NCBI GenBank assembly: GCA_036642795.1
Contig: JAVXTH010000014.1
Coordinates: 1 to 39,184, forward strand
Source: JAVXTH01 sp036642795
Lineage (GTDB): Bacteria > Bacillota_I > Bacilli_A > Erysipelotrichales > Erysipelotrichaceae
Reading direction: 5' to 3'
Length of the DNA: 39,184 bases
Position 1 is the stretch's first letter. Each line of letters opens with the position of its first letter. Made by a program: the position numbers and the translations under genes. The notes below the pieces were generated by a model, which saw only the letters and a list, made by a program, of their open reading frames with translations, was not told the origin of the DNA and did not search any database. Below, one piece after another: positions 15,374-23,079 of this stretch.

Positions 15374-16603
15374 TTAAAAAAAGACATTCAGACAATTTTC
15401 AATTGTTGCGCTTTTTAATACTTTAATAAATTCATCGATTTCTTCTTTCGTGTTATAAAAATATAACGAAGCACGAATCGTTGCGGAAGTAGCTAGGCGC
15501 TCCATCAACAGCTTTGCACAATGCTGGCCACTACGTACCGCAATCCCTTTTGAATTAAAATAAGTAGCGGCATCTTGCGCAAAAATATCTTTCACGTTAA
15601 AAGTAATAATGGCAGCATCTCCATGTTCATTATAAATAATTGTATTGTTAAGTTTCTTCATTTCTTGAATCATATAAGTTCTTAATTCATGTTCATAGTT
15701 TTGAATGTTTTCCATGCCAATTTCATTTAAATAAAGACAGGCTGCTTTCATTCCTAAAACTGCTTCAATTGCTGGTGTTCCTGCTTCAAATTTATAGGGT
15801 GGATTCTTTAATAATATATTTCCACACATATCAAAACGTGCATTGCTGCCGCCCCCTAGCATAAAGGGATCCATATTACATAATAAATCATATTTACCAT
15901 ATAAAACCCCTACTCCGGTCGGGCCACACATTTTATGCGCACTGAAGGCAAAGAAATCACAATCAAGATCTTTCACATCAACTGGCATATGTGGTAAAGA
16001 TTGAGCACCATCCACAATTACTTTGGCACCATATTCATGCGCAATCGCACAAATTTCTTTTATCGGTACAATAAACCCAAGTACATTCGTCACATGAGCA
16101 ATCGCCACTACTTTAACCTTGTCATGCATTACTTTTCTAAAATTTTCGATACTTAAACGCCCTTCATCATCCAAAGGTATATATTCAATGATTGCCCCTG
16201 TTTCTTCACAAGCTTTCATCCAAGGTAATATATTAGAGGCATGTTCCGCTTCCGTTGATAATACAACATCGCCTTCTTTAAGGTATTTTCTACCATAACC
16301 ATAAGCGACTAGATTCAAAGAACCACTCGCTCCTGATGTGAAAATAATTTCACGGGCTTCTGCCTTAATAAACTCTGCGATAACTTTTCTTGCATCTTCA
16401 TATTCCGTGTCAACCATAAAAGATAATTCATAATCACCACGATGCGCATTTACACTGATATCTTCATAATAATGAACCACGGCATCAATTACTTTTTTTG
16501 GTTTAAATGTAGTTGCCGCATTATCAAAATAAATAAGTGGACTACCTTGCATTTCTTTATGATTCAACATTGGAAAATCTTTACGTATTTTAGTTGTATT
16601 CAT
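15374..16603 (-). CDS. sufS: Cysteine desulfurase SufS
   Basis: Class II cysteine desulfurase that provides sulfur for Fe-S assembly. It is 409 aa, begins near KIRKDFPMLNHKEMQGSPLI, has the PLP Lys in FSAHKMCGPTG (Lys224) and the catalytic Cys in VRSGQHCAK (Cys362) on a short loop, which distinguishes it from the class I copy at 7359-8489. The start lies inside the end of sufD (14-base overlap). The product acts with SufU, encoded next. Confidence 0.97.
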   Translation of the reverse strand: MNTTKIRKDFPMLNHKEMQGSPLIYFDNAATTFKPKKVIDAVVHYYEDISVNAHRGDYELSFMVDTEYEDARKVIAEFIKAEAREIIFTSGASGSLNLVAYGYGRKYLKEGDVVLSTEAEHASNILPWMKACEETGAIIEYIPLDDEGRLSIENFRKVMHDKVKVVAIAHVTNVLGFIVPIKEICAIAHEYGAKVIVDGAQSLPHMPVDVKDLDCDFFAFSAHKMCGPTGVGVLYGKYDLLCNMDPFMLGGGSNARFDMCGNILLKNPPYKFEAGTPAIEAVLGMKAACLYLNEIGMENIQNYEHELRTYMIQEMKKLNNTIIYNEHGDAAIITFNVKDIFAQDAATYFNSKGIAVRSGQHCAKLLMERLATSATIRASLYFYNTKEEIDEFIKVLKSATIENCLNVFF

Positions 16604-17399
16604 CGCTAACGCCTACCTTTTCTTGAACAATCTTTCTTAAAACTGCTTGTAATTCTTGATCTTGAACAACTTCTACAATTGGCATAAAGTAACCAACCGT
16701 TAATAACCCAATCGCTTGCATCCGTGTAAGACCACGACTCTGTAAATAATAAGCTTGCATTTCATCAATCTGACCAAGACTCATTGCATGACTTGCTTCA
16801 ACATCATTTTCATCAATGGTAAGGATTGGAATCACTTCGCTTTTCTGTTTATCACTCATTGTTAAGACACGTGTACTTTGATGTGATTTAGCGCCAACTG
16901 CACCCTTATCAATATGACCATCCGCTACCATACGATAGTTTCCCTGTTCATATACAACCGCATAATGATTCATGATGCCACTTGTATAAGCGCCATGATG
17001 AGCCATCAATACATCAAAATGATGATGACTTTTTGCCATGCAACTGCTCGTTAACCTAACTTGGGCATATTCACCATCTAAATCAATTTGTTCTTTTAGA
17101 TTCAGTACATGATCTTGTAAATCAACATGGCCTAAATTTAAATTTGCATTTGCTTTTAAATGGACGTTAAGACAACATTCACAATCCATACTTCCATGAA
17201 CCATTACGAAGCCTACATTTGCATTTTCTTCAACAATAAGTTCAATTGTTACCTTACTTCCTTCATGAAATAAAATAACTTCACTTTTAGCGAAAGGAGT
17301 AGCGACAATGGTAATTTGTTGAACCATGCTTTCAACCTTTATTTGTTCGATTTCTGTATTTAATTGAATTGATTCTTTTTCTTTTTTTAATCTTATCAT
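16590..17399 (-). CDS. sufD: Short SufD
   Basis: SufD pairs with SufB and SufC in the scaffold complex and is needed for iron acquisition during cluster assembly. This copy is 269 aa, far shorter than the roughly 400-440 aa usual in Bacillota. The conserved C-terminal half is present (KSHQSTRVLTMSDKQKSEV, DENDVEASHAMSLGQIDEMQ and YYLQSRGLTRMQAIGLL), while most of the N-terminal domain is absent. The gene starts 2 bases after the sufC stop, so no 5' part has been missed, and the frame is intact. It looks like a compact functional SufD rather than a broken gene. Confidence 0.93.
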   Translation of the reverse strand: MIRLKKEKESIQLNTEIEQIKVESMVQQITIVATPFAKSEVILFHEGSKVTIELIVEENANVGFVMVHGSMDCECCLNVHLKANANLNLGHVDLQDHVLNLKEQIDLDGEYAQVRLTSSCMAKSHHHFDVLMAHHGAYTSGIMNHYAVVYEQGNYRMVADGHIDKGAVGAKSHQSTRVLTMSDKQKSEVIPILTIDENDVEASHAMSLGQIDEMQAYYLQSRGLTRMQAIGLLTVGYFMPIVEVVQDQELQAVLRKIVQEKVGVSDEYN

Positions 17400-17401
17400 G
17401 C

Positions 17402-18220
17402 TTATTGCCCTTTTCTTGCTGCACAGGCACCTAAGGTAATTTTATTTAAATTGGTCGTTGATAATTGAATTCCTAATTCTTCCAGTAATGGATCATAACC
17501 ATTTTTATTGATATCTTCAATTAATTCATAGCCTCCGCTTTTAACAATCTTACCATCGATTAAAACATGGGCATGAGTTGGTTTAATCCGTTCATAAAAC
17601 TTCTCGTAATGAGAAACAATTATCAATCCTAAAGCTTCTTCTTGATGCATTTTCACAATTGCTTCACCAACTATTTTAAGTGCATCGACATCTAAACCAG
17701 AATCAATTTCATCTAACATCGCTACTTTCGGATGTAATAATTTCATTTGAACAATTTCATTTCGTTTCTTTTCACCACCGGAAAAGCCTTCATTTAAGAA
17801 GCGATGAGCTAAATCACTTTTCATTTGCATCGATGCGATTGTATCTTCCATCTCTTTAATAAAAGTAAACAATGGTATCGGTTTTTCTCTACGTGCATTG
17901 ATCGCTGCTCGCATAAAATCTGAATTAGTGACACCAGGCACTTCACTTGGATATTGCATGCCTAGAAATAATCCAGCTTTTGAGCGTTCATCAACGCGCA
18001 TGGAGCCAACATCTTGGCCATTAAAAATGATTTTACCTTGGTCGATAACATATTTAGGATTTCCCATAATTGCCGCTAACAAAGTTGATTTTCCGTTTCC
18101 ATTTGGTCCCATCAAAGCATGAATTTCTTTTTCTTTGATGGTTAAATTTAAGCCTTTTAATATTTCTTTACCATCTACACTCACATGTAGATTGGTGATT
18201 ATAAGTTCATTCACTTGCAT
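17402..18220 (-). CDS. sufC: Fe-S assembly ATPase SufC
   Basis: ABC-type ATPase of SufBCD that drives conformational change of the scaffold; soluble, despite the ABC fold. It is 272 aa, with Walker A GPNGNGKST (about 37-45), signature FSGGEKKRNEI and Walker B VAMLDEIDSGLD followed by the SufC-typical IDSGLDVDALKIV. The C-terminal tail is slightly longer than usual and ends AARKGQ. It is the first gene of the operon, with AAGGATG upstream and a promoter at 18242-18270. Confidence 0.97.
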   Translation of the reverse strand: MQVNELIITNLHVSVDGKEILKGLNLTIKEKEIHALMGPNGNGKSTLLAAIMGNPKYVIDQGKIIFNGQDVGSMRVDERSKAGLFLGMQYPSEVPGVTNSDFMRAAINARREKPIPLFTFIKEMEDTIASMQMKSDLAHRFLNEGFSGGEKKRNEIVQMKLLHPKVAMLDEIDSGLDVDALKIVGEAIVKMHQEEALGLIIVSHYEKFYERIKPTHAHVLIDGKIVKSGGYELIEDINKNGYDPLLEELGIQLSTTNLNKITLGACAARKGQ

Positions 18221-18241
18221 TCATCCTTTCATTACTCGACA

Positions 18242-18270
18242 ATCATACCAGATTTTATAGTTAAGAACAA
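18242..18270 (-). promoter_or_regulatory. suf operon promoter
   Basis: Minus-strand TTGTTC (18265-18270), a 17-base spacer and TATGAT (18242-18247) preceded by TGG (extended -10). Transcription would start about 20 bases before the sufC start codon. Confidence 0.7.
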
Positions 18271-18284
18271 TTATAACGATTGTT
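18266..18284. promoter_or_regulatory. Inverted repeat over the suf -35 box (operator candidate)
   Basis: AACAAT (18266-18271), 7 bases, ATTGTT (18279-18284), with a second, nested palindrome ATAAC-GATT-GTTAT. The left arm overlaps the suf -35 box. AT-rich palindromes of this size are typical of Fur/PerR-class operators, but this one does not match a consensus I would vouch for. Confidence 0.4.
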
Positions 18285-18359
18285 ATTTTTACCTGATTTA
18301 TGATAAAAATACCTCTACCTTAACGTTTTATGGGAAATTACGTGAATGAACTATATAAA

Positions 18360-18388
18360 TTGCTTTTTGGTTCATAATATCATATAAT
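18360..18388 (+). promoter_or_regulatory. Promoter of the PrsA-like pair
   Basis: TTGCTT (18360-18365), 17-base spacer, TATAAT (18383-18388). A small hairpin (TGAGC, GATT, GCTCA, then TTTTTT at 18400-18419) follows just downstream in the leader; the 5-bp stem is too short to be a confident attenuator. Confidence 0.7.
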
Positions 18389-18466
18389 AAACAAGGATTT
18401 GAGCGATTGCTCATTTTTTATAAGATTAACAAAATAGAGGAATCGATAACCTTTAAGGAGGAAACT

Positions 18467-19459
18467 ATGGTTGAAATTTTAAAAAAACAATGGTTTGTTG
18501 TTTTAATTGCTTTAATCTTTATTTGTTTTTCATTTTATTATATTTATGATACAAATAAAGGTAAATTGCCAGGCAAAAGTGAAAACGGTAAAGATGTAAT
18601 TGCGGAAGTAAATAAAAAGAATATTACCGCGGATGACATTTACAACAATTTAAACGAAAGTATGTCCGGTTCAATTGCTTATTTATATTTTGAACGTTTG
18701 GTTGCTGATCAAGCCATTAAAACAAGCGATGCCATGGAAAAAGATGCGGCTGCTCAAGCAGAGAGTTACAAACAACAAGTTACGCAACAATATGGTGAAT
18801 TAGAAGGTGCTAATTTTCTAAAAGAAGGTTTAAAAAGTGTCGGTTATGGTGAAGATGAACTAGATCAATACTTTCTACATTTCATTAAAGTTGAAAAGCT
18901 TCAAAACAACTATATTGAAAAACATTTAAAAGAATTATTCCCACCTGTATATGAAGCAAAACACAGTCGGGTTGTTTCTCACATTTTAATTAAAATGGCC
19001 GATGCGAATAATCCAACAACGGAAGAATTACAAAAAGTTGCTGCTGTTCAAAAAGCCTTAAGTGAAAAACAAGACTTTGCGAAAATCGCCAAGAAATATA
19101 GCGATGATACTGGTAGTAAAGCAAAAGGTGGTAACTTAGGTTACGCAGATAGTGATACTAATTTTGTCGCTCCCTTTAAAGAAAAAGCCTTTGCGATGAG
19201 CCAAGGTGAAGTTAGTGATTGGGTTAAAGTAAGTGATGCTAGTTATAATGGTTGGCATATTATTAAATGTGATACAACCGATATGAATAGCTTAATGAAA
19301 GATAAAAATGCGAAAACAGGTTTATACAAAGCAATTTCAGATGCAAATCCACAATTAAAATCACAGATTATTTGGAATACATCAAAAGATTTAAAAGTTG
19401 AATTCAAAGATAAAAAACTTAAACAAGCTCTCATGGATAACATGGGCATTAAAGAATAG
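18467..19459 (+). CDS. Membrane-anchored PrsA-like foldase (parvulin PPIase)
   Basis: Extracytoplasmic folding catalyst, 330 aa. The N-terminus has one uncleaved-looking membrane anchor (about 10-27, no lipobox Cys), followed by a SurA/PrsA-type chaperone region (about 40-175) and a parvulin domain (about 175-285). Parvulin hallmarks are present: HILIKM, FAKIAKKYSDDTGSKAKGGNLG, F.APFKEKAFAM, GEVSDWVKV and GWHIIKC. I start at ATG 18467 after AAGGAGGAAACT; the frame is open upstream to 18407 but that would lie in the leader. It is followed 11 bases later by a lipoprotein paralogue and then by a HIT gene, the same association as prsA-hit in Bacillus. Confidence 0.9.
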   Translation: MVEILKKQWFVVLIALIFICFSFYYIYDTNKGKLPGKSENGKDVIAEVNKKNITADDIYNNLNESMSGSIAYLYFERLVADQAIKTSDAMEKDAAAQAESYKQQVTQQYGELEGANFLKEGLKSVGYGEDELDQYFLHFIKVEKLQNNYIEKHLKELFPPVYEAKHSRVVSHILIKMADANNPTTEELQKVAAVQKALSEKQDFAKIAKKYSDDTGSKAKGGNLGYADSDTNFVAPFKEKAFAMSQGEVSDWVKVSDASYNGWHIIKCDTTDMNSLMKDKNAKTGLYKAISDANPQLKSQIIWNTSKDLKVEFKDKKLKQALMDNMGIKE

Positions 19460-19470
19460 GGGTACATAAA

Positions 19471-20349
19471 ATGAAGAAAATATCAGTTTTAGTAATTGTT
19501 ATGTCACTTATCTTATTGACTGGTTGTAGTGATGCAACAGCTGACATAAGTGATGGAGGTAAAACATTATTCACGGTCGGTGGAGAATCGATCACCCGCG
19601 ATGATTTATTTAAACCAATGAAAGCGAATGCCGCTAATACGGTTTTAGAAGAAGCAACAAAAGTAATCGTTAAAAAAGAAATCGAAACAACCGATGCAAT
19701 GCGTTCCGCTGCTACTAGTGAACTTGAAAAAGCAAAGGCAACAACAAGTGGAACTTTTAAAGAGTATATCAATGGTATGGGCTTTAAAGATGAAGACGAA
19801 TACTACAATAAGTACTTATTATTAGCTCAGCAACAACAAGGTTTATATCGTAAATATGTCGATGAAAACTTCGATAAGATTGCGAAGAAGTTACATCCAG
19901 TAAAAGCTCAAATTATCTATACAACGGATAAAGATAAAGCGGTTGCTGCTTTAGCGGATGTCATTGCTGGCAAAGGCTTTGTGGAAACAGCTAAAGCTTA
20001 TGGAGATACAACAAATTTTAATGGTAATGTTCAATTGATTCATGCTTCATCAACTGGAATTGTCGATGTATTGATGAATCGTATTAAAACCGTTAAGAAA
20101 GATAATACGTTAATTAAAGATTTAATTGTAGATGCGACTGGAAATGGTTATTATATTTTGAATGTTGTTAATACAAATGCAAAAGATTTTAAAAATGAAG
20201 CAATTGATGCTTTCTTAGCTTTAACAAATACAAAAGATGATGCCATGGCTTATTTCTTAAAGAAATATAATTTTGCGGTTTATGACATTAATGTTTATAA
20301 CACAATTAAAAAGAATAATCCTGCTTATTTAGTTCAAGATCAAGATTAA
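19471..20349 (+). CDS. PrsA-like lipoprotein with degenerate parvulin domain
   Basis: A 292-aa lipoprotein: basic start, hydrophobic stretch and lipobox LTGCSD with Cys at about residue 19. Architecture mirrors the preceding protein (SurA/PrsA-like chaperone region with TVGGESITRDDLFK near the mature N-terminus, then a parvulin-shaped region with about 40% of it alignable by eye), but the PPIase signatures are lost: the HIL motif reads QIIYTT, the KGGNLG loop is NFNGNVQ, and the F-APF segment is absent. It probably acts as a chaperone without isomerase activity. It has its own AGGGGT ribosome binding site and ends at a strong terminator. Confidence 0.82.
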   Translation: MKKISVLVIVMSLILLTGCSDATADISDGGKTLFTVGGESITRDDLFKPMKANAANTVLEEATKVIVKKEIETTDAMRSAATSELEKAKATTSGTFKEYINGMGFKDEDEYYNKYLLLAQQQQGLYRKYVDENFDKIAKKLHPVKAQIIYTTDKDKAVAALADVIAGKGFVETAKAYGDTTNFNGNVQLIHASSTGIVDVLMNRIKTVKKDNTLIKDLIVDATGNGYYILNVVNTNAKDFKNEAIDAFLALTNTKDDAMAYFLKKYNFAVYDINVYNTIKKNNPAYLVQDQD

Positions 20350-20355
20350 TTCGTT

Positions 20356-20388
20356 AAGAGATAATCACAATCGATTATCTCTTTTTTT
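20356..20388 (+). terminator. Terminator of the PrsA-like pair
   Basis: Perfect 11-bp stem AAGAGATAATC / GATTATCTCTT, 6-base loop, then a T run, 6 bases after the stop codon. Confidence 0.93.
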
Positions 20389-20389
20389 A

Positions 20390-20398
20390 TGTTATAAT
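20390..20398 (+). promoter_or_regulatory. Extended -10 of the HIT gene
   Basis: TGTTATAAT directly after the preceding terminator and about 20 bases before the HIT start codon; no good -35. Confidence 0.55.
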
Positions 20399-20418
20399 AC
20401 TTTCAAAGGAGTGATTTT

Positions 20419-20814
20419 ATGTGCATATTTTGTAAGATAATCAATCATGAAATACCAAGTAATATTCTATATGAGGATGAGGATGTCATCGCCTTTCTTG
20501 ATATTTCACAGGTAACAAAAGGACACACGCTCGTGCTTCCTAAAAAGCATACAGAGAACTTTAATAGTGTTGACAGTGAAACACTAGCAAAGATGATTCA
20601 AGTAGCTCAAACCCTCTCAATTCACCTAGTGAAGACACTGGATGCAGCCGGAATGAATATCTTAAGTAATATGAATGAAGTTGCGGGTCAAAGTGTTCCA
20701 CATTTTCATATTCATCTAATTCCTCGCTATCAAGAAGATGATTCGATTCAAATTGTCTTTCATGAAAGTGAAAGCCAAGATTTACTTGCTCTACAAAAAC
20801 AATTAAAGATATAG
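20419..20814 (+). CDS. HIT-family nucleotide hydrolase/transferase (HinT-like)
   Basis: Histidine-triad protein of 131 aa, a purine nucleoside phosphoramidase-type enzyme. The catalytic triad HFHIHLIPRY is at about residues 95-104. The N-terminus has CIFCKIINHEIPSNILYED with a C-x2-C pair typical of this subgroup. The start follows AAAGGAGTG. It lies next to the PrsA-like genes, as hit lies next to prsA in Bacillus; the functional reason for that association is not known to me. Confidence 0.95.
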   Translation: MCIFCKIINHEIPSNILYEDEDVIAFLDISQVTKGHTLVLPKKHTENFNSVDSETLAKMIQVAQTLSIHLVKTLDAAGMNILSNMNEVAGQSVPHFHIHLIPRYQEDDSIQIVFHESESQDLLALQKQLKI

Positions 20815-20815
20815 G

Positions 20816-20855
20816 AAAAGGAAAGTGAACAGTTAACTGCTCACTTCCCTTTTTT
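20816..20855 (-). terminator. Terminator between HIT and the PTS operon
   Basis: On the minus strand the 19-base arms AAAAGGGAAGTGAGCAGTT and AACTGTTCACTTTCCTTTT pair fully with two G-U pairs; on the plus strand the same positions become A-C mismatches. It therefore looks shaped mainly for the PTS transcript but can serve HIT as well, which has six T after it. A second hairpin (GTATAAAG 20867-20874 with CTTTATAC 20884-20891) lies between it and the PTS stop. Confidence 0.8.
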
Positions 20856-20916
20856 CTCATCATTTTGTATAAAGGTAAACTTACTTTATACGTTCATGTT
20901 AATAAAACAATGATTA

Positions 20917-21717
20917 TTATAGTAAACCAATCGCTGAACAAATAATCGCAATGATAATTGTTCCTAAGATTAAGACAACTGGACTCACTTGTTTTTTCTT
21001 TAATAAATAGAACATTCCAAGTGTCCATAACATTGGTAAGAAGTTAGGAATAATCTTATCAAAGAATTCAGTTTGTACTGGAACTTTAATTCCACCATCG
21101 ACCGCAATAACTGGTAATAAAGTAATATGAACATAAGATGCAATTAACGCACCAATTACTGTAATACCTAAGATAGTTGCAGAGTTTGCGATGATTTCAG
21201 AGTTTTCTTTGATCATGTCAATTGATTTTGTACCTAAACGATATCCAAGTTTAGTCCAAACAATTCTTAGTAACCAAATTACGACATAAACACTTACGAA
21301 GATAATTGGTCCAAGAATCGATCCTTGTGATGCGAAGGAACAAGAAATACCAGCTGTAATTGGTAAAATAGTAAACCAGAAAATCGCATCACCAATACCG
21401 GCAATTGGTCCAAATAAAGCAACTTTTAAACCTTTAATAAGATCACGAGATTCTCCACTTTCTTCAAGTGAAAGTAATAATCCCATTAAGAATCCAACAA
21501 AGTTGGGATGTGTATTAATAAATTCTAGATTATCATTCATCGCTGCCGATAATCCTTCTGGATTGTCTTTATAAATCTTTTTTAAGATCGGTAACATTGC
21601 CCAAGTCCAACCACCAGCTTGCATACGTTCATAGTTAAACGATGCCTGAAGTAGACTGGAACGAATTCCTAAATTGGTAATATCTTTGTCACTAATAACT
21701 TTCTTATATTCCGCCAT
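20917..21717 (-). CDS. PTS mannose/fructose/sorbose-family EIID
   Basis: Membrane subunit IID of a mannose-family phosphotransferase permease, 266 aa. Family features: N-terminal soluble part with SSLLQASFNYERMQAGGW and MLPILKKIY, then FVGFLMGLLLSLEESG, LKVALFGPIAGIGDAIFWF and several C-terminal membrane helices ending at the stop. It works with IIC as the translocation channel. The start overlaps the end of the IIC gene by 14 bases. It is the last gene of the sigma-54-driven IIB-IIC-IID unit. Confidence 0.96.
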   Translation of the reverse strand: MAEYKKVISDKDITNLGIRSSLLQASFNYERMQAGGWTWAMLPILKKIYKDNPEGLSAAMNDNLEFINTHPNFVGFLMGLLLSLEESGESRDLIKGLKVALFGPIAGIGDAIFWFTILPITAGISCSFASQGSILGPIIFVSVYVVIWLLRIVWTKLGYRLGTKSIDMIKENSEIIANSATILGITVIGALIASYVHITLLPVIAVDGGIKVPVQTEFFDKIIPNFLPMLWTLGMFYLLKKKQVSPVVLILGTIIIAIICSAIGLL

Positions 21718-22504
21718 GAGTGTTACCTCCTTGTCCTGCTGCGCTTAAAGCTTCATCAATATCTTCTTTACGTTGTTTTGCGCCATAGTAGTCAATCAAA
21801 GCAAATACGGTTCCAAGTAATGCGACTGGAAGTAAATTTGACATAGCACAGAAAGTTGCCATTAAGAAACCGGCTAAGAAATAAGGAATATATTTTGTTT
21901 TCATCATAACTCTTAATAACATACCGAATCCAACCGCAGGTAGAATACCACCGGCAACTTCTAAACCATGTGTAACAAATGCTGGTAAACTATTAACGAA
22001 TTGTGCCATTGCATCTTGAGCAACATAAGTACATAAGAATACAATTACACCATACGTAAGTGCTACAATTCCCATCATCAATATGTTTAATTTCCCAAAA
22101 GCTTTTGTGTCGCCATTGTCAGCGTATTTATCAGCTTTTGCCATAAAGAATGAGAAAGTTGAATAATAGAATAAAATAACATATTGCATTAAGAATGAGA
22201 ATGGTAAACATAAGCCTAAAGCGATTTCAGGACTTGATCCTGTCGTATAAGCTAATACAGTACCCATAAATCCAGCTAATACAGGGTTAGGAGGTTGCGT
22301 TCCTCCAGCTGGTGTTAAACCTGCGAAAGCAAGTTCAATTAAAGCTCCACATTTTAATCCTAGTGTTACATCACCTAAAATAACACCAGTAATCGTTGAT
22401 ACAATTAATGGTCGGAAAATAAAGAATGCTTCTAACCAATAATCAATTCCGATGACAATTGCCGCAACTGCTAGCAATAATCCTTGAATTAAAGTAATCT
22501 CCAT
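21704..22504 (-). CDS. PTS mannose/fructose/sorbose-family EIIC
   Basis: Integral membrane subunit IIC of a mannose-family PTS permease, 266 aa, hydrophobic throughout with about seven or more helices. The family segment LIELAFAGLTPAGGTQPPNP is near residue 60, followed by VLAGFMGTVLAY. The C-terminus is hydrophilic (KQRKEDIDEALSAAGQGG). AAAAGGAGATG precedes the start and the gene is 28 bases after IIB. Substrate cannot be read from sequence; this family moves hexoses, amino sugars, and sugar-amino acid conjugates. Confidence 0.96.
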   Translation of the reverse strand: MEITLIQGLLLAVAAIVIGIDYWLEAFFIFRPLIVSTITGVILGDVTLGLKCGALIELAFAGLTPAGGTQPPNPVLAGFMGTVLAYTTGSSPEIALGLCLPFSFLMQYVILFYYSTFSFFMAKADKYADNGDTKAFGKLNILMMGIVALTYGVIVFLCTYVAQDAMAQFVNSLPAFVTHGLEVAGGILPAVGFGMLLRVMMKTKYIPYFLAGFLMATFCAMSNLLPVALLGTVFALIDYYGAKQRKEDIDEALSAAGQGGNTHGGI

Positions 22505-22532
22505 GATGTTTCATCTCCTTTTCATAATTGAA

Positions 22533-23003
22533 TTAAATTTTTAAGATTGAATCTCCAGGTATATCTTGCGCATATACTTTTATGCCTTTGTTTGATATGA
22601 ATTTTAAATCTTCCATATCTTGATCACTGACATAAACTTTTTTAGTAATCGGTTTTTTACCTTCACTAAAATGCATATTGCCAACATTTACCTCTTTTAA
22701 ATCCACGCCTAATTCCACTAGTTGTCTCACTTCTTTTGGTGTTCGACAAATAATAAAAATCTTTTGTTCCGGCGCTGCATTGCCAATAATCTCAGCGGTA
22801 TGTTTCACCGTAAAGAAACGAATACCAGCACCCGAAGATTTCGCGGTCACCTGCATCAATGATTGTTGTAAAGGTTCACTTGCGACAATGTCGTCCGCTA
22901 CAATAATCAAATTTGCTCCTAGTGTTTTTGTCCAAGTAACCCCTACTTGTCCATGAACTAAACGATTATCGATTCTTGTCAATAGAATATTTGGTCCAGC
23001 CAT
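22533..23003 (-). CDS. PTS mannose/fructose/sorbose-family EIIB
   Basis: Cytoplasmic phosphocarrier subunit IIB, about 157 aa. The phosphorylated His is in RIDNRLVHGQVG (His17), and the surrounding ADDIVASEPLQQSLMQ and VNVGNMHFSEGKKPITKKVY are family-typical. I start at ATG 23003, seven bases after GGAGG (ATG 23006 directly before it is an alternative). A longer frame to 23027 would start in or before the transcription start of the sigma-54 promoter (23032-23048) and is unlikely. It is the first gene of the IIB-IIC-IID transcript. The EIIA partner that must phosphorylate it is not in this window. Confidence 0.94.
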   Translation of the reverse strand: MAGPNILLTRIDNRLVHGQVGVTWTKTLGANLIIVADDIVASEPLQQSLMQVTAKSSGAGIRFFTVKHTAEIIGNAAPEQKIFIICRTPKEVRQLVELGVDLKEVNVGNMHFSEGKKPITKKVYVSDQDMEDLKFISNKGIKVYAQDIPGDSILKI

Positions 23004-23031
23004 CATTCCACCTCCATTCTCACTCATACAG

Positions 23032-23048
23032 TAGCAAATAGCGTGCCA
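23032..23048 (-). promoter_or_regulatory. Sigma-54 (-24/-12) promoter of PTS IIBCD
   Basis: Minus strand reads TGGCACGCTATTTGCTA: GG (23047-23046) and GC (23035-23034) with the obligatory 10-base separation, and all consensus positions of TGGCAC-N5-TTGCW match. Transcription should start about 12 bases downstream of the GC, just before the IIB ribosome binding site. The cognate activator is the LevR-type protein encoded immediately upstream. Confidence 0.92.
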
Positions 23049-23079
23049 ACTATTGTCGACACGCCATTTTCATCCTAAA

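Noticed and set aside
18400..18419. Transcription attenuator in the leader of the PrsA-like genes
   Set aside because: The stem is only 5 bp; the T run is suggestive but the hairpin is too weak, and I see no competing structure.
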